This document shows positions 56,433-64,000 of a stretch of 64,000 bases of DNA, piece after piece. Under the pieces are notes generated by a model. That model had not been told where the DNA came from, searched no databases, and was given only the letters and a program-made list of their open reading frames with translations. This DNA is from Lunularia cruciata (taxonomy: Eukaryota; Streptophyta; Marchantiopsida; Lunulariales; Lunulariaceae), in NCBI GenBank assembly GCA_948567375.1, contig OX419758.1, forward strand, positions 4,903,001 to 4,967,000, given 5' to 3'. The position numbers and the translations under genes were made by a program. Position 1 is the first letter of the stretch. The number at the start of each line of letters is the position of its first letter.

Positions 56433-58412
56433 TCAGGATGTTGGTTCAAACGTGTGATACCCAAGCCGATTCGTAGTATCCTCGGTCATGACATTCACAC
56501 CGGACCCCGAGTCAATGGGTATCGATGTGATCATGCACCCTGCAATCTCCGTGTCTACCTTGGGAGATCCCAAATCTTCTTGCTCAATACGATAGATAGC
56601 AGGCAGGTCCTTCTTTGACATCGACCTCACCTTTTTGAGGGCCGAATTCAGATGTCTCTTGTACAACTTGTTATCTTCCCACAATTGCTTGAATGTAACG
56701 TTGGCATTTGTGGCTGCCAGATCGGCTACAATATCGTATTGGGGAACTCCTCCCAATTTGACTGTCTTCACCTTTGGCTTTGGGTTTGAAGTATCTCCAT
56801 GTTCCCTCTTGACTTCGGGATGCTTCAAAATGGTAACGGGCTTGCCAATGGCCTTAACCCGAGGTTCCTCGGGTTGGCCCACTTTGGCTTGGATCAGACC
56901 CTTTACTTCGGATTGGATGTCCACCGGAAAAACTAGAGACTTTGTCTTCATCTCCTCTTCCAAACTCAGTTCCCGAGTCCTGAGTAGTGCCTCCTTTAGT
57001 TCTTTCTGCAAGGCTTTAGCTTTGGCTTTTGCAAGGATCTTTTCCTCCTTGGCAGAAAGAATTGCCTTTGGGCACAGTCTCTTTGCCTTTTTGGAAGACG
57101 ACGAGGTAGTACTCAGTTCTTTGGGATCACGCTTCTTCTTGTTGGAGCGTGTCTCAACTTTCAAAATTTCAAGGTCCGGCCATTCTCCTTCTGAGGCCGG
57201 ACTCCCTTCTTGAGGTCTTTCTACCTCAAGAGTAATGCAATTTACATTAGTATCCCCCTTTGGTTGAAGTGCTGCATGCTCAGCGGGGGTCTGTATATAC
57301 TTTACAGGCGGCTTTGTGTTCAGTGGGTGAGGACATTGGTTGCCCGTATGCCTCGATCCTTTACAATTTCCGCATAGGGGAACGTACCCAATTTGCCTTC
57401 TTGGCTCGGGACAGTTTGGAGACCAATGTCCCATCAAGCCACAATTATAACAGGCTCCGGGTGCAACATACTGAGGGCAATTTTGGTTGCTCATCGGTGG
57501 TCTTCGTGAAGGAGCATTGGGGTTATACTCCCTGGGTCCAAACCTCGGACCTTGATACAATGTGCTTGCTTGAGGCTGTACTTCTTGCGTTTGGTACATA
57601 GCCTCTTCGTCCTCGTCTTGGTTCCATCCCGGAACCCAATCAATTTGCTGCACCGGGAATGCATTACGAGTATTTGCATGGCCTGATTTGCCACATGCGG
57701 TGCACCATACATTTGATCTTCCAAATGCTGGGGCCTTTCTTCTGTCCTTAGCCCCAATCATTTGGATCTTGAAATCCAAAAACTCCTTGATGAGGGCATC
57801 CAGCTTGGTATCAGCTTTATTTACACTCTTTGCTGGAGGAGTTTCTGGTTTCTTGCCTCCACGTCTTTTGACTCGTCTTGGCTTTGATTCTTCTTCGGAT
57901 TCCAAAGAAGAGCTTGAAGACGTGGAGGATTTGTCCAAAGAAGGGGATGTACTGCTCAAAGCTCTCCTTTTGGGCTTCTTGCCTTTCTTCTCCCGATTTC
58001 TCCGGTTGCTGGCAGAGTGAGAGTGGGCCACCTCGTAACGAGCAACATGTTTGAGTACCTTGTCAAGGGAAGTTACATTCCTCTCCCTTGCAAAGATTTG
58101 TATCTCTGGTGACAGTCCCCCAAGGAACCAGGTAATGGCTTGGGCATTGGAGTAACCCACCACCCCCGATTGCTTGGGAACTCGGTTCAATAGTGCCATA
58201 AACCACTCAAAGTAGTCTCTCAACTTCTCCTTCTTGCCTCTGTCCAAATTGTTGAGTGCCGCAAAGACACTCATGTTGTAATCAACCTCCCGGAATTGTT
58301 CCAGGAAGTTGTTTCTCAAGTCTGCCCAGTCCGCTAGTACAAACTCCTTCTGGGTCACATGAGTGTACCAGCTCCGAGCTTTCTTTTGGAGCAAACTTGG
58401 GAAAATTCTTAG
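56433..58412 (-). CDS. gag-protease frame of 1R (open for about 660 codons)
   Basis: This is a long open frame, cut off upstream by a TGA (58413-58415) and downstream by a TGA after YHTFEPTS (1L has Arg there). It encodes the capsid-like region (NNFLEQFREVDYNMSVFAAL, LRDYFEWFMALLNRVP, TSLDKVLKHVARYEVAHS), a Ser-rich basic linker, a first knuckle CTACGKSGH (last Cys altered), knuckles CYNCGLMGHWSPNC and CGNCKGSRHTGNQC, a charged region, and the start of an aspartic protease with IDSGSGVNVM (D-S-G intact). Gag packages element RNA and protease matures it. The frame lacks a start and the full protease, so it is a fragment of a larger gag-pol gene. Confidence 0.8.
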   Translation of the reverse strand, partial: LRIFPSLLQKKARSWYTHVTQKEFVLADWADLRNNFLEQFREVDYNMSVFAALNNLDRGKKEKLRDYFEWFMALLNRVPKQSGVVGYSNAQAITWFLGGLSPEIQIFARERNVTSLDKVLKHVARYEVAHSHSASNRRNREKKGKKPKRRALSSTSPSLDKSSTSSSSSLESEEESKPRRVKRRGGKKPETPPAKSVNKADTKLDALIKEFLDFKIQMIGAKDRRKAPAFGRSNVWCTACGKSGHANTRNAFPVQQIDWVPGWNQDEDEEAMYQTQEVQPQASTLYQGPRFGPREYNPNAPSRRPPMSNQNCPQYVAPGACYNCGLMGHWSPNCPEPRRQIGYVPLCGNCKGSRHTGNQCPHPLNTKPPVKYIQTPAEHAALQPKGDTNVNCITLEVERPQEGSPASEGEWPDLEILKVETRSNKKKRDPKELSTTSSSSKKAKRLCPKAILSAKEEKILAKAKAKALQKELKEALLRTRELSLEEEMKTKSLVFPVDIQSEVKGLIQAKVGQPEEPRVKAIGKPVTILKHPEVKREHGDTSNPKPKVKTVKLGGVPQYDIVADLAATNANVTFKQLWEDNKLYKRHLNSALKKVRSMSKKDLPAIYRIEQEDLGSPKVDTEIAGCMITSIPIDSGSGVNVMTEDTTNRLGYHTFEPTS

Positions 58413-59160
58413 TCAATCCGCCAAGTCATGCTCCTTGTTTGCAAAGGAGATGACTTCAAATTCTTCGATGAATTCATCGGGGTTTTTGTCTTGTTCTATC
58501 CCCTTGTACTTTTGATAGGCGTGTCGGGTGACAAGCAGCGAAGTCATTGTTCGATGCACTGGGATTGGCTGAGGTAGTGTTGAACTTGACGGAATTGAAG
58601 GATTGGCTGGTATTGATGCCATGTTGTCAGCCCAAGGATTCCAATTTGTCAAATTCAAGGTGGGGTCTTCTTTGACAATTTCTGCTATGAGGGTGTTGAC
58701 TTCAACCCGAGTGGAAGATTCAAGATCAACACCTTTGATTGGTTCTTCAAAATTCCTTTGGGACAACCGAGGAATTGTTTGTGTTGACACTCGTCTTCCG
58801 TAAGTGTTCTTGTTGTCTTTTCTCAAAAAAAGTTCTTCAAGGACACAACTTCCTTTACAGCTCTAGGGGAAGTTGGTGTATTGGGCCGTAATGCATATGT
58901 TTGGCCGCTCAAGTCTTTCTTCTTCTTGGTCAAAGAGGGAGATGCAAAGTAGCCTTGCCAACCGCCTTTGTGTTTCTTGTGGTCAAGTTCTTGCAGGGCT
59001 TCTTGCACTTCGTGAAGGAGTTGAAAGTCCAACGCCTCTTGTTCGGTTTTGTCCACAGTGGATGGGATGTTAAGACGTTTGTCTTCTTCACGCTGAAGTG
59101 CTCATCTTCAAGCTCTCTCTTCCCGTTGTTCTCTTGATGCAAACATTCATATTGCATTGA
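58413..59160 (-). pseudogene. N-terminal gag relic of 1R (frameshifted)
   Basis: Two frames in series: 59056-58823 (KTEQEALDFQLLHEVQEALQ, GGWQGYFASPSLTKKKKDLS) and, after a frameshift, 58826-58416 (TIPRLSQRNFEEPIKGVDLE, NMASIPANPSIPSSSTLPQP, HAYQKYKGIEQDKNPDEFIE). The stop at 58413 separates this from the next gag part. The first gag codon is uncertain. Confidence 0.7.
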
Positions 59161-59209
59161 TACCCAGTTTCAAATTTAACTTTGGATTCTTCCACTTCCG
59201 AGATTTGTA

Positions 59210-59227
59210 TCCCCGGCAGCGGCGCCA
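59210..59227 (-). other. primer-binding site of 1R (tRNA-Asp)
   Basis: The minus strand reads TGGCGCCGCTGCCGGGGA seven bases after the LTR end (TTGTCACA, then TGATTTT). It matches the complement of the plant tRNA-Asp 3' end with one mismatch (TGGCGCCGTTGCCGGGG). Asp priming is common in plant Tat/Athila elements. Confidence 0.88.
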
Positions 59228-60134
59228 AAAATCATGTGACAACTTGGCATATATCACTTTTGCGGTAATCTGGTAAGTAAAGTTTGTTCCCGCAGAGATA
59301 CGAGTCCGAATTGGTCAAATACAAAGCAAAGTAACAATGTAGTTCTTCTTGAATTCGTCTTTAATCTCTCAGGTAGAAACCACACCCAAAAGAGAGTAAC
59401 AAGCACTGACTCGTAGTCTTGTCACAAATTAACCACAACTTAATCACAACTCCATCAAATCTTTCCAAACAATCTTCATTGTGATGATTCAGGCTCTCCC
59501 AAAAATGGCACTTCATTGCAAAATGACTTCACCTCAGAATTGTGTTCCACCCCTCCACTGAAGGCACAACTTCCTCGATCAAAATTGCTTCACATCAACC
59601 TCGCACTGCACTCACAAATGCAGAATACTACCAACACTACAATTCCTCTCAAATCTATCAAGGCATTGCTTTGATTGCACTTCACTCAGGATCAAACACA
59701 CAGAATGAAGATCAAGGCCGTGGAATCCAACATCCAACAAGCACATAGACTTGCACTTCAAATTTCTCCAAACACTCACAAACACAATCACAAAGTTGAT
59801 ACTCGGAATCAAGCTTAAGCAACGAGCACTACTTCACAGCACTTTGCTTTATCTATTCTCAGAAATAATGAGCACTAAACAACAATTCTCTACGAATGCC
59901 ACTCTTAAATAGTGAATCAATCGACAATTCTAACAACTATACCGTTCTACAACAACTCTTCTAACCTACAGATCCAAAATGACAATGCACCTCTTCATAT
60001 TTGCCTCTTCAAATCTCAAAACTATTACTACTCCAATCCGATGTCTACTTGTTCCTCGGCTTTCAAACCCGAACCCAAAGTAACTTTACTTCCTACTACT
60101 CTATCCTCGGGTTTCATATCTTCTACTTCTTCTT

Positions 60135-61368
60135 CAAGCACAGTTACTTCGTCTTCCAACTATGTGTTGTCTTCGGCTTCTATCTCGGCTCGCACTTCTT
60201 CTTTGTATTCTTCAGCTGCTGGCGCCGATGTCATTTCTCTCCCTTCATCACTATCACTGCTCGTATCTCCGCTCTGCAGTAGTAGCTCAGGCTCCTCCTT
60301 GTGTTCCGAGTCCTCAGTTTTGAGCTCGGCATCTCCTTCTGAGTCTTCATCCTCCGACTCAATTACCATCATACTTTTCCTCGGGTTGCCTCTCTGCATC
60401 TTCCAAGGTTTCTTGATGTCTTTGGCTTCCCCTGGCCAACCCCTCTTCTTTGACTTTGGAGTGCTCGCTTCTATCTCCACGCTCTTACCCGTCTTCATGT
60501 AGTACTCATCCGTGCTACGGATTTGAAGAATGAACTGCTGTTCCTCCATGTCGACATCTCTTCCCAAGTTGGGATGGAAGTGAGACACCATTTTGTTTTG
60601 CTCCGCCAAATTGAGCAAATTCAACCCGAGGTTGAAATGTGCTGCAAACGGCATGATGTAGTGGGAAGGCGACTTATCCCGCAAATCCCACACCATCTAT
60701 CTTGTCCTCCCATGGAAGCACCTTGCCCAATTAATAGGTTCTCTTGCAAACAACTTATGGAAGAACACCGCTTGGTGCTTCATCACATAAGTTGTTCTCT
60801 CCGGCTTCAAGATTGCCATGAGAGCACTCACGATCCCTCTCTTCATTGGATCCTTGTAACTCTCAACCTTATACCCATTCTTTGTTCTTGTTGAAGAGAA
60901 AGCGTATCTCATCTCCTGAGTCTCCTGAGCTATCTCTCCCTTCCCCAAGAACATGGCTCCCTGCTCCGAGCTTGCCTCCTTCCCGAGTACGAGTCTCCAA
61001 TCCGACTTTGTCCAGCGAGCCGGATTTCCTCTCTTCCCTTCTTCCTTGGGTCCATCAAGACACTTACTCTTGATGATTTTTGTCATGAATCCTGGAAAGC
61101 CTACATTCTTGTTCCATGCCAGAAATGTGATTCAAAGTTGGCTCAAGACTTTGATCCTTGCTATTATGTCTAACCTCCGAATTGCATGATTTCTCATTGC
61201 AAATTCGGAGTTCTTCTTTCCTCCTCCCATCTCTTCTACTTTCTCCTTCTCTCTTGATTTCACTCTTGCGACTTCTCCCTTGCGCACTAACACGATTCCA
61301 ACTCTATTTCCCTTCCCCCGATCACCTGCAAGATGACTTCTCAACGGCAAAGGAAAATTACTCGACAT
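60135..61368 (-). pseudogene. LTR ORF remnant in 1R 5' LTR (N-terminal half only)
   Basis: The ATG at 61368 gives MSSNFPLPLRSHLAGDRG, as in the 1L copy, so this is probably the family start. The frame has stops, for example at 61130 and at 60697-60699, where Gln of the intact copy is lost, and is otherwise close to the intact ORF down to the acidic linker (EEVRAEIEAEDNT). There the deletion removes the coiled coil. Only the last codons of the ORF (ending near 60034) remain beyond it. Confidence 0.85.
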
Positions 61369-61387
61369 TTTGTCGTTGCAAGTTTGA

Positions 61388-61395
61388 TTTTTATA
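61388..61395 (-). promoter_or_regulatory. TATA box of the 1R 5' LTR
   Basis: The minus strand reads CTATAAAAATC, 20-27 bases before the ATG at 61368. In a live element this LTR would drive the genomic RNA. Confidence 0.5.
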
Positions 61396-61781
61396 GAGTT
61401 GCGCTTCTTCGTCTTTTGTCACTTTGAGTTTCTACCAAGAAATCACACCTCCGGCATGCACTTGTCATTATCAATAAACCTTCGCGCGTATGGGCTGCCA
61501 ATTTTTAAACGGCCCCTTCTTGAATTTCTCACCCCGACAAAAGGTTGTTAGACTGTCTTTGCCTCGGGTTGAGCTCCCCCCCGATACTAAGACAATTTAC
61601 TTCGGGTTGTATGTTGATAGGGCACTTCCGAGTACTTCGCCTTATGACCCAAAGTCACTTTACTTTGGGTTTCATCCCAAAGACTCTTTTCTTCACCTTC
61701 TTTGGCCATACATGCGCAATCCGACTTCTCTATACACTTCTTCTCCTTTATTTAAAAAAAACAAAAAATGTGGGCACCACA

Positions 61782-61786
61782 GAGAT
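61782..61786. other. target-site duplication of 1R, right (GAGAT)
   Basis: GAGAT directly follows CACCACA and matches 49199-49203. Confidence 0.9.
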
Positions 61787-62849
61787 GCAGTCAAAGTATC
61801 TAGAGGTGAAGATTGTATTGCAGGTATTAGCACGACTGGAAGAAGAGAACTCGGAGTTGAAGAAGAGTATAATCTGAGGTGAGGAGGAAAGGGAAGTACT
61901 GCGAGTGGATGTAGCAATGTAGAGTCAAGTGGTAGAAAACTTGAAGAAAGAAGTAAGGTATTGAGAGGAACTTGTGAAGCAGAGTGACATAGCGAGGGAA
62001 AGACAAGTAGCTGAATATGAGATCTTGAAGCAGAAGTTTGTTGATTCAAGACTAGAAATTATCCATGCTATGGCAAGGATAGCAGAGAAGGAACAAGAGC
62101 TTGATAGGGTAATGGACAGTGTAGAAGGGAAGAAGCAATTGTGGCAACAAGAGTTGAGAGTGAGATATAGGGAAGAAGAGAGATTGCGAGAGTTACTTTG
62201 TAATTAGGAAGAGAAGGTTGTATAGAAGGAGAAGGAGGAGGAAACTATGAAAGCCAAGTTCAAAGCAGAATTGGCAATGTACCAAGAGGATTGGCTTGCA
62301 GATCGGGAGTGCGAGAGGAAGATGAGACTGGAGCCCTTGAAGGAGATCATAATCAGGTTGAATGCGATGCTAAGTATAGAGGCCAGTGTGCATATAGAGG
62401 AGACGAGGCTGCACGAGTTGAAGTTGTCGGTGCAAGAGACGAGGAGGAGACATGCAAAGGATACCAATTTGAACGTATTGTTGATTAGTCTCAAAACTCG
62501 TGTAGATAGGAAGATATTGGAGGTAGAAGACAATATCACAATCAGATTAAACTTGGTAAAGTTGGAGATAGATAAACTTTGGAAAGATGTTAGAGTTAAA
62601 CCCGAAATAGATGAAGTAGGAGTACAGATGTCTTCGGAGTTACCATTGCAGACATTAGAGAAGAGTGAGTCAAAAGATAAGGGGTTAGATAGATTACCCA
62701 CTAGTGAAATTTCAGATCAGGAAAGAGAACTATTAGATTTGGTAGAAGATGTAGGAGTTATGAAACCCAAGGACAGAATATTAGGAAGCAAAGTTACTTT
62801 GGGTTTGGGTTTGAAAGCCAAAGAAGAAGTAGACATTGGATCGGATTAG
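61787..62849 (+). pseudogene. LTR ORF of 1L 3' LTR, coiled-coil part
   Basis: It resumes at MQSKYLEVKIVLQV and LEEENSELKK, stops after KKSII at 61875-61877 (1R reads KKSITRGKK), goes on with SDIARERQVAEYEILKQ and LRELLCN, then a TAG at 62205-62207 (shared with 39702-39704). It is then open from 62247 for 200 codons to KAKEEVDIGSD, stop at 62847-62849. The last 200 codons are well kept in frame. Confidence 0.85.
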
Positions 62850-63642
62850 TAACATATTTGAGATATGAATAGGCAGATATGAAGAGGTGCATTGTCATTT
62901 TGGATCTGCAATTTTTTAGAGTTGTTAGGAAGCGGTGCATAGGTAGGAAGAACTGTTGTTTGCTTCACTATTTAAGAATGGCATTTGTAGTCTTATGTTG
63001 TTCAATGCTCATAAGTTTTTAGAATAGATAAAGCAAAGTGTTGTAAAGTAATGCTCGTTGCTTGAGCTTGATTTCGAGTATCAGCTTTGCAATTGTGTTT
63101 GTGAGTGTGTGGAGAAATTCAAAGTGCAAGTTAGTGTGCTTGTTGGATGTTGGATTCCGCAGCCTTGATCTTCATTCTGTGTGAGATCTTGAGTGAAGTG
63201 CATTGGAGCAATGCCTTGACAGATCTGAGAGGAATTGTAGTGTTGGTAGTATCTTGCATTTTTGAGTGCAGTGTGAAGTTGATATGAAGCAATTTTGATC
63301 GAGGAAGTTGTTCCTTCAGTGGAGGGGTGGAACACAATTTTGAGGCAAAGTCGTTTTGCAATGAAGTGCCATTTTTGGGAGAGCCTGAATTATCACAATT
63401 AAGATTGTTTGGAAGAGTTGAAGGAGTTGTGATTAAAGAGTGTGAATTTGTGACAAGATTGAGAATCAGTGCTTGTTACTCTCTTCTGGGTGTGGTTTCT
63501 ACCTGAGAGACTAAAGAAGAACTCAAGAAGAACTACATTGTGACTTTTGACTTCATATTTAGACATTTTTGATGCATATCTCTGCAGGAACAAACTTTAC
63601 TTACTTGATTACCGCAAAAGTGATATTTGCCTTGTTGTCACA
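61787..63642 (+). repeat. 3' LTR of 1L, second part
   Basis: It continues the LTR broken at 49203 and ends TTGTTGTCACA at 63642, followed by the GGTGG duplication. It holds the second half of the LTR ORF (to 62849) and the LTR tail. Confidence 0.88.
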
Positions 63643-64000
63643 GGTGGATTGCAGATTTTGGAGATTAAGGTGCTTTTATTTTGTGCAAAATCTCAAGTTT
63701 GGGATGTGGACTTGAAATTTCTACACATGATAGCTTGAGTTATCCTTCAGTTATCATACTTGAAATTATTGTGAGATTTGGTATGCACACTAGGCTAGAA
63801 TTTTTGAAAGTTGATAGGGCAAACTACTCTTGCAATTGCATGCTCTTTGGAAAATTGTACAAAGTCTTCCATTTCTTCAATTTTTAGTAGATTGTGTTGA
63901 AACTTCTCAAGAATATTCAGTGCATTATATCCTACCTATTGACACAAAAATTAGAGAGAGATCATTCTTGACAGAGAGTTTTAAGTTTTTAAAGTGAGGG
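63643..64000 (+). mobile_element. family-2 element 2b, leader continued after the 1L insertion
   Basis: It starts with the right GGTGG duplication (63643-63647) and continues the leader left at 38221: ATCTCAAGTTTGGGATGTGG, GAAATTATTGTGAGATTTGG, CTTGAAATTTCTACAC. The matching leader of element 2a is on the minus strand below 22560. The element runs past the window end. In 2a the coiled-coil ORF relative follows such a leader, so one might be found beyond 64000. Confidence 0.75.

Larger units (their letters stand above)
49204..61781 (-). mobile_element. Ty3/gypsy element 1R, giant-LTR family, nested in 1L
   Basis: The element is 12,578 bp, flanked by GAGAT (49199-49203 and 61782-61786). On the minus strand: 5' LTR 61781-59235 (2.55 kb, internally deleted), PBS 59227-59210, gag-protease, pol, polypurine tract 53100-53084, and 3' LTR 53083-49204 (3.88 kb, with an intact 861-codon ORF). 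LTR ends are TGTGG...TCACA. A hand count over about 125 aligned LTR bases gave about 9 differences, so the insertion is not recent. Gag-pol has several stops. Confidence 0.93.
59235..61781 (-). repeat. 5' LTR of 1R (2.55 kb, internally deleted)
   Basis: It runs TGTGGTGCCC (61781) to GTTGTCACA (59235). Compared with the 3' LTR it lacks about 1.3 kb: the coiled-coil half of the ORF is gone. The deletion joins near 60140, between CTTCTTC-like sequences, which suggests deletion at a short match. Confidence 0.88.
38222..63642 (+). mobile_element. Ty3/gypsy element 1L, giant-LTR family, host of nested insertions
   Basis: The ends are TGTGGTACCC at 38222 and TTGTCACA at 63642, flanked by GGTGG at 38217-38221 and 63643-63647 (5-bp target duplication). 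Order: 5' LTR (38222-41150), PBS (41158), gag and pol relics (41310-47275), polypurine tract, and 3' LTR (47291-49203 joined to 61787-63642). Inside it lie a family-2 solo LTR (38302-38993) and the whole element 1R (49204-61781). PBS and motifs place it near the plant Tat/Athila Ty3 group. Its gag-pol has many stops, so it is dead. It sits inside the leader of element 2b. Confidence 0.92.

Noticed and set aside
56635-57213. Plus-strand ORF of 192 codons
   Set aside because: It is antisense to the Ser/Lys-rich gag linker of 1R; the Ser/Phe/Leu-rich product is what such a linker gives in antisense.

Overview
The window is nuclear DNA of a land plant. The evidence is a three-exon SABATH-type methyltransferase gene with GT-AG introns, plant-type Ty3/gypsy LTR retrotransposons primed by tRNA-Asp, and large AT-rich stretches of decayed transposons. 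I cannot name the species. The amount of old, slowly decayed repeat DNA and the atypical SABATH sequence would suit a non-angiosperm (gymnosperm, fern, lycophyte or moss), but that is an inference.

Layout. (1) 0.1-3.4 kb: a dead non-LTR (LINE-like) reverse transcriptase on the minus strand whose C-terminal half is present twice in tandem. (2) 3.65-15.2 kb: a stretch that looks richer in G+C and CpG than its flanks and is the only gene-bearing part. It holds a possible small secreted-peptide ORF, two divergent copies of a damaged secreted-protein gene, several short tandem duplications, one unrecognised coding-like stretch, and a complete SABATH methyltransferase gene (12546-14012). (3) 15.2-37.3 kb: AT-rich DNA with an organelle-like insert carrying a tRNA-Ser(GCU) relic, and relics of at least five LTR elements (18.99-23.5, 25.0-25.9, 26.0-26.2, 29.6-32.1 and 33.5-37.2 kb). 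(4) 37.3-64 kb: a nested stack. A 692-bp-LTR element (family 2, from 37290, running off the window end) was split by a 25.4-kb Ty3/gypsy element (1L, 38222-63642, target duplication GGTGG). 1L was in turn hit by a family-2 solo LTR in its 5' LTR (38302-38993) and by a second copy of its own family in its 3' LTR (1R, 49204-61781, minus strand, target duplication GAGAT).

The most interesting system is the 1L/1R family. Boundaries fixed by target duplications, PBS and polypurine tract show LTRs of about 3.9 kb, and these LTRs contain a sense-strand ORF. In the 3' LTR of 1R it is unbroken for 861 codons: a globular N-terminal region, a basic patch, an acidic linker and a long coiled coil. A TATA box lies just before its start codon, so the ORF may be the first cistron of the genomic RNA, ahead of gag-pol. 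A strongly diverged relative lies at 19-22 kb, just inside the PBS of a family-2 element. The pol regions of 1L and 1R share five in-frame stop codons at the same codons, although the two copies inserted independently. So the template was already stop-bearing, or the stops are tolerated.

All calls come from reading the sequence; no alignment or database search was run. Percentages and repeat boundaries are hand estimates.
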